Part shown: piece by piece, positions 1 through 8,311 of the stretch
Layout of the letters: every line of letters starts with the position of its first letter
Position numbering within the stretch: position 1 is the stretch's first letter
NCBI RefSeq assembly: GCF_052115445.1
Contig: NZ_JBFRGR010000010.1
Coordinates: 124,001-188,000, forward strand
Length of the DNA stretch: 64,000 nt
Direction: 5' to 3'
Source: Paenibacillus_E sp052115445
Lineage (GTDB): Bacteria > Bacillota > Bacilli > Paenibacillales > NBRC-103111
The notes under the pieces: generated by a model
Told to the model about the DNA's origin: nothing
Seen by the model: only the letters and a program-made list of their open reading frames with translations
The model's database searches: none
Position numbers and translations under genes: made by a program

Positions 1-279
1 TGTCCGTTAGAATTTGTACTTCTCTGTTCCTCCACTTCTCAGTTCCGCTTTTCAGTTCGTACGCAGTCCTCCGCTCCTTACCCTGTTCCACGCTTCTCCG
101 TAACTCCGAGTTCTCCGTTCCTCAAACTGTCTTCACGCCTCTCGATCCGCACCTTGTCTATCTCTGCGCCACTAATCTCCTCCAACTCCCCACCCATTCT
201 CAAAATCTAGGAATATTTTTCTCAATCACGGCTTACAAATAGAGTGATAGATGATTCCTCGAGAAATGGGTGGTTTGCT
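1..279. other. non-coding, pyrimidine-rich leader region
   Basis: No convincing gene is seen. The plus strand is strongly C/T-rich, with many variants of the words TTCTC, TTCCG and CTCCG. The first ten bases (TGTCCGTTAG) match the end of the intergenic repeat seen near 58.85 kb, so a copy of that repeat may be cut by the window edge. The promoter of the following deacetylase gene must lie here, but no clear -35/-10 pair was identified. Confidence 0.4.
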
Positions 280-1323
280 ATGAACGTCCGAAGGAAGAGG
301 TTCCTATTTTACACGGTACTAGCGGGGTTGTTTACGCTTCTTTTCCTCTTTTTCATCAGTGGTCTTAATTCTTCAACAGCTCCCACCCTCATAGAAGTAC
401 AAGCCGAAGAACTCATCCAATCTTCCGTGTCTACGCCTGTACCCGCTGAGGTTTCTTCCCTCCCACCGGACAAACCTGAGCAGCTACTCCCAGCTCAAGT
501 GGACACAATTCCAACGGCGACGTCATCTGATCAGAGTGACGTGATTCCAGCACCAACACCATCCGTGCAAGAGTTGACAGCCCCACCTCAGCCAACTTCC
601 GTTACCGTGGACACCTACATGCCCAATGGGGTTGTTACTCCATCAGCTTCATCCAAAGTCAGCATTCCTGTCCTCAACTATCATAGCGTCACAATGGATC
701 CAGGAAATGTGGTCGTTATTTCTCCAGCCAAGCTAGAGGCGCAGATGAAATATCTGCACGACCATGGGTATACGCCTATTTCTCTCACAACATTCATTAA
801 CCTTATAGAAAAGAAAAGTGGTCATGCAGCGCCAGATAAGCCTGTACTGCTTACTTTTGATGACGGCTATGTGGATAATGTGGAGGAGGCGATGCCGATT
901 CTGGCCAAATACAATTTCCCTGCTACGCTCTTCATGTCACCAGGCATGGTCGAGGACGCTGGTTATTTGAATTGGGAACAGGTCAAGCAGCTCCAACAAG
1001 CAGGTTGGGACATCCAACCGCATGGTATGACACATCCTCATCTGCCTAAGCTTTCTGCAGCACAACAAGTCTATGAGATCACAGAAGCTAGAAAGTTAAT
1101 TGAGGAGAAGCTAGGCACACAAGCAGACGTATTCTGCTATCCCTATGGTGAATATAACGAAACAACGTTGAAGGTCTTGAAAGATCACGGCTTTCGGTAT
1201 GCGTTTACGATCGACCAAGGCTACACAACCAATCAGCAGTCCCCTTACTTGCTCAAAAGGCTGTTTATCAACGGAGAAGAAAGCCTGAAAGCCTTCATCA
1301 ACAAGCTCCCGAAATCCAATTAG
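280..1323 (+). CDS. membrane-anchored polysaccharide deacetylase (NodB domain)
   Basis: Probable metal-dependent deacetylase acting on a cell-wall or extracellular polysaccharide outside the membrane. The 347-residue protein has one N-terminal membrane segment (about residues 7-28), a Pro/Thr/Ser-rich linker of about 90 residues and a carbohydrate esterase 4 (NodB) domain. NodB motif 1 TFDDGY begins near residue 192, with the catalytic and metal-binding Asp pair present; motif 2 is HGMTHPHL near residue 248. The ATG at 280 is preferred over an upstream in-frame GTG at 244 because a GGGTGG ribosome binding site sits just upstream and the membrane segment then lies at the N terminus. The gene appears monocistronic, ending in a shared terminator. 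It is the first of three NodB-domain proteins in this window; the natural substrate cannot be told from sequence. Confidence 0.85.
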   Translation: MNVRRKRFLFYTVLAGLFTLLFLFFISGLNSSTAPTLIEVQAEELIQSSVSTPVPAEVSSLPPDKPEQLLPAQVDTIPTATSSDQSDVIPAPTPSVQELTAPPQPTSVTVDTYMPNGVVTPSASSKVSIPVLNYHSVTMDPGNVVVISPAKLEAQMKYLHDHGYTPISLTTFINLIEKKSGHAAPDKPVLLTFDDGYVDNVEEAMPILAKYNFPATLFMSPGMVEDAGYLNWEQVKQLQQAGWDIQPHGMTHPHLPKLSAAQQVYEITEARKLIEEKLGTQADVFCYPYGEYNETTLKVLKDHGFRYAFTIDQGYTTNQQSPYLLKRLFINGEESLKAFINKLPKSN

Positions 1324-1353
1324 GGAGACCATTTTCTATCACAATGAGACCAA

Positions 1354-1389
1354 AAAGGAGCTAACCCCTACAAATGGGCTAGCTCCTTT
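1354..1389. terminator. bidirectional terminator between convergent genes
   Basis: AAAGGAGCTA and TAGCTCCTTT form a 10-bp perfect inverted repeat around a 16-base loop that can add a short ACCC/GGGC stem. The T run is best on the minus strand, so it mainly terminates the peptide/GNAT operon but may also serve the deacetylase gene. Confidence 0.75.
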
Positions 1390-1404
1390 GGTGTCTTGCT
1401 CTAG

Positions 1405-1917
1405 TTATCTCAAACGGTGACAATAAGCCTCAAGTTCATGAAACGGCACCGTATAGAGGGCTAAGGTGTTCACAATGGTTTTCGTCGAGCCGGGCAGAGC
1501 AAGGAATTTGGCGAAAAGCCGATCCTGCCCCTCCTCGGCCGCGGAAGTCCAGAACTGAACCTGCCGGACGCCGGGATTGCCTGCTTTAATGGCATGTACC
1601 AGTGCACGTAGTCCTTGTACGAATAAAGATGATCTTCGCAGCTCTTTTTCAATAAAGGCGACCTCGATCTGACAAATATGCTGATCCTCGTAATCGCCGG
1701 GACCAGTGCCGTAACCGAAGCCGACAGCGCCGACCATGTCGTAGGACTCCTCGCTGATGATGAGCATGGCTTTACCTAGAAAGAGCGGACTACTGATGAA
1801 GCTGAGCTTCATGCCGAAAGTATAAGGCAAATTGAGTTCGTCATGATGGCGCAGCAGGAAGTTCATATAGGCCTCATGATCCATTTCAAATTCGCAGACT
1901 CGAAATTCGAAGGACAT
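1405..1917 (-). CDS. GNAT-like protein, last gene of the peptide operon
   Basis: A 170-residue protein with a GNAT-like N-acyltransferase pattern: a strand-forming centre (GAVGFGYG near residue 63), an acidic strand (QIEVAF) and a basic turn-helix (ELRRSSLFVQGL) that resembles the acyl-CoA-binding region. It is a paralogue of the GNAT-like protein at 2063-2578: both share YGT, a D-rich loop, R..S.LF.QGL and a C-terminal L.AKF. Its start overlaps the stop of the 33-residue peptide gene as TAATG and has no ribosome binding site of its own, so translation is probably coupled to the peptide. I infer that it modifies or acylates the peptide or a related substrate; no direct evidence of substrate exists. 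The family match is by pattern only. Confidence 0.6.
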   Translation of the reverse strand: MSFEFRVCEFEMDHEAYMNFLLRHHDELNLPYTFGMKLSFISSPLFLGKAMLIISEESYDMVGAVGFGYGTGPGDYEDQHICQIEVAFIEKELRRSSLFVQGLRALVHAIKAGNPGVRQVQFWTSAAEEGQDRLFAKFLALPGSTKTIVNTLALYTVPFHELEAYCHRLR

Positions 1918-2018
1918 TACTGTGGTTGTACGCGAAGTGAATCGTTAACCTTAACGATTTTACCGAAGCCGCCGCCTTTTTTAGAACCTTTGTCGAGAGT
2001 TGGGGGTACTGGAAACAT
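1917..2018 (-). CDS. 33-residue Gly/Lys-rich peptide, candidate modified or secreted peptide
   Basis: A small gene of 34 codons. It begins with ATG eight bases after a strong AAGGAGG site and its TAA stop overlaps the ATG of the next GNAT-like gene (TAATG). The product starts MFPVPPTLDKGSKKGGGFGK and ends KVNDSLRVQPQ: a Pro-rich head, a Lys/Gly core with a GGG run, and a polar tail. There is no hydrophobic signal sequence, no Cys, and only two Ser and one Thr. It lies between two GNAT-like genes and downstream of an ABC exporter, the arrangement expected of a ribosomally made peptide that is modified and exported. I do not recognise the family. That the gene is real is well supported by its ribosome binding site and coupling; the function is inference. 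Confidence 0.75.
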   Translation of the reverse strand: MFPVPPTLDKGSKKGGGFGKIVKVNDSLRVQPQ

Positions 2019-2062
2019 ACGGATTGCCTCCTTTTTGTCGTAATTTGTTTTACCTTTTTCCA

Positions 2063-2578
2063 TTATATCCTAGTAAATTTCTTTAGGGTATCCCTGAGAT
2101 TGTTAATTTTCTCACAAAAAACGACCTCTTTGCCGTGACTGCCTTCGCGTTCGAAGCGTGATCTTGTAAATTTGGCATACAGCCGACAGAGATAGTCGTT
2201 CTCGGCCAAGGCGGCAAGCCTGAACTCCTGGACCTGTGGATGTCCCTCCATGATCTGATTTACCATATAATTCAGTCCTTGGATAAATAAGCGTGACCCT
2301 CGATAAGCTCTATCTGCAATGGCAATATCTACTAAGGCAACATCCTTATCCTGAAATTCCTGTTCAGGTGTTCCGTAGTAATAGGCTACGATTCCGACCA
2401 CACGGTTATCGGCATCTTTTGCACAAATCAGATTGCCCTGAGTCACGTAGGAATAGATGAGAGTAACCATTTCTAACGTAGAATAAGAAGCATGCAGGTC
2501 GCGCTTATGGGATAACATGAATAAACTGGCCTTGGCGAAATCGTCATCACTGACACACTTTTGGTAACTTATCGTCAT
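2063..2578 (-). CDS. GNAT-like protein, second gene of the peptide operon
   Basis: A 171-residue GNAT-like N-acyltransferase paralogous to the protein at 1405-1917. Visible elements are the central strand GIVAYYYG, the strand VALVDIAI, and the basic segment DRAYRGSRLFIQGL, where acyl-CoA would be bound in GNAT proteins. A good AAAGGAGA site stands eight bases before the ATG. It lies 28 bases downstream of the ABC exporter gene and 44 bases upstream of the peptide start codon, so all four genes are probably one transcript. Two different GNAT-like proteins beside one short Lys-rich peptide suggest side-chain or N-terminal acylation, but a role in self-resistance is also possible. Confidence 0.65.
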   Translation of the reverse strand: MTISYQKCVSDDDFAKASLFMLSHKRDLHASYSTLEMVTLIYSYVTQGNLICAKDADNRVVGIVAYYYGTPEQEFQDKDVALVDIAIADRAYRGSRLFIQGLNYMVNQIMEGHPQVQEFRLAALAENDYLCRLYAKFTRSRFEREGSHGKEVVFCEKINNLRDTLKKFTRI

Positions 2579-2606
2579 CTTGAATCTCCTTTCTGACTTC
2601 CAGTCA

Positions 2607-4733
2607 TTATCCGATTCGTTTCTGAAGTGTTTGTTCCAGAGATTGTAGAATCTGCGGGTGTTCAGCCATTAAACGGTGAAAAGCTTCTTGTCTGACGGAC
2701 AATAGCACCGAAGGCCCCATCGCCCTTACTGTTGCATTTCGAGGTACATTGTGAAGTAAGGCAATTTCGCCGAAATGATCCCCATCTTGCAGTACGGCGA
2801 CCCGTCGTTCCCCACCATCAGGCATACGTTTTATAATTTCAAATTTACCACGGACAATAATGTAGAATTTGTTGCCCTCATCGCCTTCGCTCACAACATT
2901 CTCGCCTTCTTTACAGGTTTCAGTTGTAAATAACATAGCGATGTTCTTAAGCAGCGGGGGTGCAATACCTTCGAAGAAGGGAAGCTTGGCAAGCCTATCC
3001 ATATCCACCGTGGCGTAGAGTCCGTCCTCAGATAGGTTAAATCCGAACTGCTTGTCCCAGAGACTGCGATAGAGATTGCTCTTATGAAGAAGCTCACGGT
3101 GGGTACCAGAGTCCACAATTCGCCCGTCATGGAAAACATAAATGCAGTCGGCGTTCTTAACTGAGGATAAGCGATGTGTCACGGATACAATGGTCTTCTC
3201 GGATCTAAGCCGATCAACGAGCTGATTAATGTCTGCTTCGGTAGCTGGATCCAATGCGGATGTTACTTCATCGAGCAGCAAAATGTTCGGCTTCCTTAGG
3301 AGCGCTCTTGCAATCGATAAACGTTGGCGTTCGCCACCTGATAGTGAGCCCCCTTCATGATGCACCTGTGTATCGTATCCGTCAGGCCAACTTGCAATGA
3401 CATCATGGATGTTTGCCTGCTTGGCCGCCTCGATCATTTCATCTTCCGAAGCACCGCTATCCAATAGCAAGTTATCCCGAATGGTCGTATTAAATAAGAA
3501 GGTATCCTGCGTAACGAGTGTGGACTGTTTTCGTAAAGAAGCTTCACTTAGGGTGCGAATGTCGTAGTCATCCATAGAGACAGAGCCTTGCTTCGGATCA
3601 TAAAAGCGGGACAACAGCTGCAGGGCAGTACTTTTGCCAGAGCCGCTGGTGCCAATGAAAGCGACATAGCTACCCGCTGCAATTTGCAAGCTTACATGTC
3701 GTAATTGATCGGACTCCTCGTTATAACCAAAGGTCACATCATCCATCCGAATCGAGGGAAGAGAAGAAGGCAGCTCTAGAGGATGGGGAACCTCCCGAAC
3801 GCTGGGTTGATGATCCATAATTTCTTGGATGCGCCGAAAGCTAATATTGGAATCGATAAGGTTTGGGATGATGTAGGCTAAATTAGAGCCTGATTGTCCT
3901 ACACTTAAGAATAAGGTGAAAAAGGCCATAAAATCGCCTATCGTCATCATGTCATGGAAGATCAAATAACCGCCGAAGCCAATCATAATTCCGTTCAAAA
4001 TCAAAAGTGATATAAGCGGGAGCCGCTCCATCATGGAATTGGTAAGTTGCAATTTTAGGCCAAAGGAAAAGAGCTCATGCACCTGTTTACNGGCTCGCTC
4101 TTGAAACCTTGCTTGCAGATGTAAACTTTTAATCGTTTTATGTCCCTTAACCATCTCATCAATCGTATTCGTGAAACGTTCCTGTGCCTCTTTGTAGTGA
4201 ATATTGGCGACTTCCGCGCGCCCTTGGAGGAGTCTTGGCCCGATAAACATCAGCATGGAGCCGGCAAGCATAGCTAGTGTGAGCTTCCATTCAATAGAGA
4301 ATAGTAAAATGAGTCCAAGCAGAACACTTAAAGCTTCCTTCAGGAAAAATGGGAATGCGATGCGCACCACTCTTTCCACGGAGCCCATATCTGCCGAGAA
4401 TCGGGTGACAAGATCGCCAACTCTGTATGTTTGATGGAATGGGAGCGATTGCCGCTGTAGGTGTGTAAACAGCTCGATCCGTAGTTTTTTGATGATCTGG
4501 CCGCCGAGATTTCCTAGTGCGTATTCTCCGCCAATACTTGCACAAATATTGAGAAAGCCAGTGGCAAGCAGTATGGTCAAGATGATTGCGAAATGATGAA
4601 GATTTTTGGGTATAAAAGCTTCGTCCACCAGATATTTCAGGCTCACAGGAGCGGCCACCGAATATCCGACTTCTAGGAGGAGGCAGAATAAAAAAATGCT
4701 GGTCAGTCGCTTATAGGGAATCCAAAGGTTCAA
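2607..4733 (-). CDS. ABC exporter with C-terminal cyclic-nucleotide-binding domain
   Basis: A half-size ABC exporter: an N-terminal six-helix transmembrane domain (about residues 10-300), an ATPase domain with Walker A GTSGSGKS near 359, signature LSGGERQ and Walker B ILLLDEVTSALD, then a cNMP-binding domain in the last 120 residues with an intact phosphate-binding cassette (FGEIALL...PRNATV). No C39 leader-peptidase domain is present. Such transporters export peptides, lipids or toxins; as the first gene of the peptide operon its likely cargo is the 33-residue peptide. The start is uncertain: TTG at 4733 has no ribosome binding site, whereas an in-frame CTG at 4754 lies nine bases after AAAGGTGG and would add LNFLRTL. 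One base (near 4091) is undetermined. The cNMP domain could gate transport by cyclic nucleotide. Confidence 0.88.
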   Translation of the reverse strand: MNLWIPYKRLTSIFLFCLLLEVGYSVAAPVSLKYLVDEAFIPKNLHHFAIILTILLATGFLNICASIGGEYALGNLGGQIIKKLRIELFTHLQRQSLPFHQTYRVGDLVTRFSADMGSVERVVRIAFPFFLKEALSVLLGLILLFSIEWKLTLAMLAGSMLMFIGPRLLQGRAEVANIHYKEAQERFTNTIDEMVKGHKTIKSLHLQARFQERAXKQVHELFSFGLKLQLTNSMMERLPLISLLILNGIMIGFGGYLIFHDMMTIGDFMAFFTLFLSVGQSGSNLAYIIPNLIDSNISFRRIQEIMDHQPSVREVPHPLELPSSLPSIRMDDVTFGYNEESDQLRHVSLQIAAGSYVAFIGTSGSGKSTALQLLSRFYDPKQGSVSMDDYDIRTLSEASLRKQSTLVTQDTFLFNTTIRDNLLLDSGASEDEMIEAAKQANIHDVIASWPDGYDTQVHHEGGSLSGGERQRLSIARALLRKPNILLLDEVTSALDPATEADINQLVDRLRSEKTIVSVTHRLSSVKNADCIYVFHDGRIVDSGTHRELLHKSNLYRSLWDKQFGFNLSEDGLYATVDMDRLAKLPFFEGIAPPLLKNIAMLFTTETCKEGENVVSEGDEGNKFYIIVRGKFEIIKRMPDGGERRVAVLQDGDHFGEIALLHNVPRNATVRAMGPSVLLSVRQEAFHRLMAEHPQILQSLEQTLQKRIG

Positions 4734-4847
4734 AAGGGTTCTTAGGAAATTCAGGAATCATCGCCACCTTTCAATAGAATAAGATTACAGCACTTTTTTG
4801 GGGTTGTAAACGACACGATTTGTCATAATTCGGTAAAAGTAAACGGT

Positions 4848-4876
4848 AGGATAGAGCTTTATTAATTTATGTTCAA
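4848..4876 (-). promoter_or_regulatory. candidate sigma-A promoter of the peptide operon
   Basis: Read on the minus strand, TTGAAC (-35, 4876-4871) is followed after 17 bases by TATCCT (-10, 4853-4848). Each hexamer matches four of six consensus bases. It lies about 100 bases before the exporter gene. Confidence 0.4.
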
Positions 4877-4968
4877 GTGTTTCCCGCAATCGCACGGAGC
4901 CTAATGAATTCTCCCTCACCCAACGTGTATAATACAATTAACCATCCTTTTAAAAGGAGATTCCATGC

Positions 4969-5358
4969 ATGAAAGAAACCAAAACAGCCTTCGAATCCAT
5001 CGACGCCTACATAGCAACCTTTTCCCCTGAGCTTCAGGAGAAACTCCAAACGATCAGATCAGTCATTCAAGAGTCCGCGCCAGAGGCCACAGAAAAGATT
5101 AGTTATCAAATGCCTACCTTTGACCTGCATGGTAATCTGGTGCATTTTGCGGCATTTAAGAATCATATTGGCTTTTATCCAACACCGAATGGGATTGATG
5201 AGTTTGAGGAGGAGTTGGCGCAGTATCCGAGGTCCAAAGGGGCTGTGCAATTTCCGCATAATCGACCGCTGCCACTAGCGTTAATCAGCAGGATCGTGCA
5301 GTATCGCGTGGCAAAGAATATTGAAAAAGCTCAGTCGAAACTAACGAAAAAGAAGTGA
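4969..5358 (+). CDS. DUF1801 protein, YdhG/Fra-like iron chaperone family
   Basis: A 129-residue cytoplasmic protein of the DUF1801 family, to which the Bacillus subtilis frataxin-like iron chaperone YdhG (Fra) belongs. The family pattern is clear: FESIDAYIATFSPELQEKL, then ISYQMPTF, then FAAFKNHIGFYP and a basic C-terminal RIVQYRVAKN. The ATG follows AAAAGGAGA; a second ATG four bases upstream is out of frame. The gene is divergent from the peptide operon. Function as an iron chaperone is inferred from the family; many DUF1801 members are uncharacterised. Another DUF1801 protein is encoded at 27761-28132. Confidence 0.8.
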   Translation: MKETKTAFESIDAYIATFSPELQEKLQTIRSVIQESAPEATEKISYQMPTFDLHGNLVHFAAFKNHIGFYPTPNGIDEFEEELAQYPRSKGAVQFPHNRPLPLALISRIVQYRVAKNIEKAQSKLTKKK

Positions 5359-5442
5359 TCTAGCACAGCTGGAGGGGGACTTAATAGGATTACGCATCCT
5401 TCCCAGAGAGATATAAGCAATCTAACCAACGGTGGTGAAGTT

Positions 5443-6207
5443 ATGGAACAGCCGTACACGATCTACGAACAACAAATGAAGGGCAAGCTTAAACGTTGGG
5501 AAATCCGTCTGCAAAAGCAACCCAACTTGATCGAGCGCGCCTCCAAATCCGTTCAAAATCGCATCAATCAAGTGATTCCCGAGAAGATTCACAATACGAT
5601 CACCGCGACGGTGAAAGGGATTGTGCAAACGACTTCGTTCGGCATTCATTATATGCCTGCGACGGAGCCACTGAAGGGCGTATCCATGGCGGACCGCGAT
5701 GCGAAAGCCGAGGAGCTGCTGTCACTGTACAAGAAAATCGCTGCTGCCGAGGGTGCAGGTGCAGGAGCTGGCGGTATTTTGCTTGGCCTTGCCGATTTCC
5801 CGATTCTAATCGGGATTAAGTTGAAGTTCCTTTTTGAATTAGCGCATATTTACGGGTATTCGACTAGGGACTATAGAGAAAGATTGTTCATCCTGTATGT
5901 ATTTCAGTTGGCGTTCTCCAGTTCGAAGAAGAAGCCAGCGCTGCTTCATACGATTAAGAATTGGCCTGCAATTTCACAGACCTTTCCTCCAGCCGCCGAC
6001 TATGCGAGCCAAGTGGATTGGCTGCAGCTGCAGCAGGAGTATCGGGACACGATAGATTTTCGCAAAATGCTTCAGCTCATCCCCGGCATCGGGGCTGTCG
6101 TTGGCGCTTGGGCTAACTTTGGCTTGCTGGAAGAGCTCGGGGTGGCAGGCATGAACTGCTATCGGCTGCGCAACTTGCAAGACAAAGCTAGGAACGCCAG
6201 CAAGTAA
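5443..6207 (+). CDS. EcsC family protein
   Basis: A 254-residue protein of the EcsC family. It shows a basic N-terminal helix, a Gly/Ala-rich hydrophobic patch (AAAEGAGAGAGGILLGLADFPILIGIK, about residues 104-130 in outline) and a C-terminal hydrophobic segment with PGIGAVVGAWANFGLL. EcsC proteins are often found beside ABC exporters (EcsAB in Bacillus) and probably associate with the membrane; their biochemical role is unknown. The start ATG follows GGTGGTGA. The gene ends at a strong terminator shared with the convergent regulator gene. Confidence 0.8.
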   Translation: MEQPYTIYEQQMKGKLKRWEIRLQKQPNLIERASKSVQNRINQVIPEKIHNTITATVKGIVQTTSFGIHYMPATEPLKGVSMADRDAKAEELLSLYKKIAAAEGAGAGAGGILLGLADFPILIGIKLKFLFELAHIYGYSTRDYRERLFILYVFQLAFSSSKKKPALLHTIKNWPAISQTFPPAADYASQVDWLQLQQEYRDTIDFRKMLQLIPGIGAVVGAWANFGLLEELGVAGMNCYRLRNLQDKARNASK

Positions 6208-6252
6208 TAATTGCATGACATTTATCTTGGTGCTCTGATTAAAATGGAACAT

Positions 6253-6303
6253 AAAAAACCTGAACGACAGTCGGATTAATGTCCAACTATTGTTCAGGTT
6301 TTT
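6253..6303. terminator. bidirectional terminator
   Basis: AAAAACCTGAAC (from 6254) and GTTCAGGTTTTT form a 12-bp perfect stem with A and T tracts on both sides, between the convergent EcsC and GbsR-like genes. Confidence 0.85.
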
Positions 6304-6317
6304 CTTGTTGTGCTTAT

Positions 6318-6890
6318 TCATGATTCATCTGAGGGTAAGTCTTTGGGAACCAGCTTGAAAATATCCCCCGACTCGAACGAATCAATAAGCCTATCAAGCC
6401 ATTTGTAATAATGAATAGCTGAATCTATTTTATCTAAATCCTGTTTAACAACAGCTTGTAAAGGGAGACTGTCAGGAAATTGTTCGTTCAGCTTTCGGAA
6501 CTCATTTTTGGATTTGGTAAGCGCAAGCAGGTTAACTTCTAAGGCCTTTCGCCATTTGAGGCTAAAGAAATCAGCGAAAGTTTGGAACCAGTCGGATTCA
6601 ACCTCATATAGATCCTTACGGGAACCTTTTTCCCACACTTTATTAACCATTTTCAGATCAACCAGCGTCCGCACGCCTGTGCTCATGCTGGTTTTGCTCA
6701 TTTCCATAGCTTTTCCCATTTCGTCTAATGTCATAGGCTTGTCTTGAAATAAAAGTAAACCGTATAAATGACCGGTAGATTCACTAACACTATATAAATC
6801 CATGTTATTTCCAATAGATTCTATGATTCGTTTTCGAGCCTTCTGTATGACGAGATCTTGTTCTACGCTGATGCCCTCTATATGATTCAT
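6318..6890 (-). CDS. GbsR/OpcR-type (MarR-like) regulator of osmoprotectant uptake
   Basis: A 190-residue winged-helix regulator. The DNA-binding part (about residues 25-90) includes GLLLFQDKPMTLDEMGKAM followed by MSKTSMSTGVRTL, typical of the GbsR family, and the C-terminal half is helical as in family members that sense choline or glycine betaine. It is transcribed divergently from the opuA operon, with 218 bases between start codons, a classic arrangement for a repressor of betaine uptake genes. Repression of opuA relieved by osmotic demand or choline is inference from the GbsR/OpcR family. No ligand-binding residues were verified. Confidence 0.8.
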   Translation of the reverse strand: MNHIEGISVEQDLVIQKARKRIIESIGNNMDLYSVSESTGHLYGLLLFQDKPMTLDEMGKAMEMSKTSMSTGVRTLVDLKMVNKVWEKGSRKDLYEVESDWFQTFADFFSLKWRKALEVNLLALTKSKNEFRKLNEQFPDSLPLQAVVKQDLDKIDSAIHYYKWLDRLIDSFESGDIFKLVPKDLPSDES

Positions 6891-6994
6891 TATCTCCTCA
6901 CCCTACCTTTAGGTTTACATCGTTATTGTAAGAAACAATTTTGAAAAAGTAAAGAAAAACACCTACTAGGAATAGTATACTAAACTTCGTGAAA

Positions 6995-7031
6995 GTTTGT
7001 ACAGTTTTTTCTGTTTGAACTGTTTGTACAG
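6995..7031. promoter_or_regulatory. candidate operator: direct repeat upstream of opuA
   Basis: The 10-mer GTTTGTACAG occurs at 6995-7004 and 7022-7031, 27 bases apart, just upstream of the opuA promoter. Each copy contains the palindrome TGTACA, and ACAG/CTGT flank the T-rich spacer. This is a plausible binding site for the divergent GbsR-like regulator. Confidence 0.4.
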
Positions 7032-7040
7032 AATTTAAGG

Positions 7041-7070
7041 TTGACATAAATGATGATTATTCGTTAGACT
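7041..7070 (+). promoter_or_regulatory. candidate sigma-A promoter of opuA
   Basis: A perfect -35 TTGACA at 7041-7046 is followed after 18 bases by TAGACT (four of six matches to the -10). It lies directly after the direct repeat proposed as operator. Confidence 0.5.
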
Positions 7071-7108
7071 TGTTGGACGACATGCAAACAGAAGAAAGGA
7101 GTGAGCAA

Positions 7109-8311
7109 ATGTCGGTTATCCAAGTTAATCAGGTGACAAAAATATTTGGTCCCGATCCCGCATCTGTTCTTCCGTTGCTCTCACAGAAACAAACGAAAGA
7201 AAAGATTTATAAGGATACGAAGCATACTGTAGGAGTCAATGAAGCTAGCTTCTCTGTTGAAGCAGGTGAAATATTTGTCATAATGGGGCTCTCAGGCAGT
7301 GGTAAATCAACATTGGTTCGACTTTTGAATCGGTTGATTGAGCCAACGAGCGGAAGTATCACAATTCACGGTAAGGACATTGTTCGCATGAATGATGAGG
7401 AGCTTAGAAATGTCAGACGAGAACAAATCTCAATGGTATTTCAGAAGTTTGCCTTATTTCCTCATCGAACAGTCGTTGAGAATGTGGAATACGGGCTAGA
7501 GGTTCAAGGGTGGGATAAGCAAAAAAGGCGTGTGAAGGCGCTAGAGTCTTTGAATTTGGTAGGATTACAGGCTTGGGCAGACAGTAAGCCTTCGCAATTA
7601 AGCGGCGGCATGCAGCAGCGGGTTGGGCTTGCGCGGGCTTTAGCCAATGATCCGGATATCCTTTTGATGGATGAGGCTTTTAGCGCATTAGACCCTCTTA
7701 TTCGGAAGGATATGCAAGATGAACTCGTAGAGTTGCAAGATAAAATGAAGAAGACCATCATTTTCATTACACATGATCTGGATGAGGCTCTTCGTATTGG
7801 AGATCGAATTGCGCTAATGAAAGACGGCGTTATTGTCCAAATCGGCAAACCAGAAGAAATTATGATGAACCCAGCAAATAAGTACGTCGAAAGGTTTGTG
7901 GAGGATGTTGATCTATCCAAGGTACTGACCGCAACGACAGTCATGCGCCGGCCTGAGACCATAGGCCTTGATAGAGGGCCGCGTGTGGCGCTGCAGCTCA
8001 TGAGGCAAAGCGGGATATCTAATTTATTTATTGTAGACAAGGGCAAGAAGTTAATTGGTGTTATAACAGCGGAGGATGCTTCGGGTGCTGTTCGCTATGA
8101 GAAGAGTCTCGAGGATATTGTGATTCGAGATATACCAACTGTCGGCCCGGATCAACTGCTGCATGAATTATTTGAAGTTTGCAGCAATGCCAAGTATCCT
8201 GTGGCAGTCGTGGATAGCGATGGGAAAATTAAGGGTGTTATTGTTCGCGGCGATGTTCTTGGGGCTCTTGCAGGTAACGTTGTGGCAAGAGAGGATGTGA
8301 ATAACGAATGA
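7109..8311 (+). CDS. opuAA: glycine betaine/proline betaine ABC transporter ATP-binding protein
   Basis: The 400-residue ATPase subunit of an OpuA-type osmoprotectant importer. Visible are Walker A GLSGSGKST, the Q-loop region MVFQKFALFPHRTV, signature LSGGMQQRVGLARAL, Walker B ILLMDEAFSALDP and the switch His in FITHDL. The C-terminal 120 residues hold a pair of CBS domains (ISNLFIVD, KYPVAVVD), which in OpuA sense ionic strength. The start ATG at 7109 is preferred to an upstream TTG because AAAGGAG stands eight bases before it. Its stop overlaps the permease start as ATGA, giving an opuAA-AB-AC operon. Confidence 0.92.
   Translation: MSVIQVNQVTKIFGPDPASVLPLLSQKQTKEKIYKDTKHTVGVNEASFSVEAGEIFVIMGLSGSGKSTLVRLLNRLIEPTSGSITIHGKDIVRMNDEELRNVRREQISMVFQKFALFPHRTVVENVEYGLEVQGWDKQKRRVKALESLNLVGLQAWADSKPSQLSGGMQQRVGLARALANDPDILLMDEAFSALDPLIRKDMQDELVELQDKMKKTIIFITHDLDEALRIGDRIALMKDGVIVQIGKPEEIMMNPANKYVERFVEDVDLSKVLTATTVMRRPETIGLDRGPRVALQLMRQSGISNLFIVDKGKKLIGVITAEDASGAVRYEKSLEDIVIRDIPTVGPDQLLHELFEVCSNAKYPVAVVDSDGKIKGVIVRGDVLGALAGNVVAREDVNNE

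Noticed and set aside
1843..2043. 66-codon plus-strand open frame across the peptide gene
   Set aside because: Antisense to the peptide and GNAT genes, no ribosome binding site.
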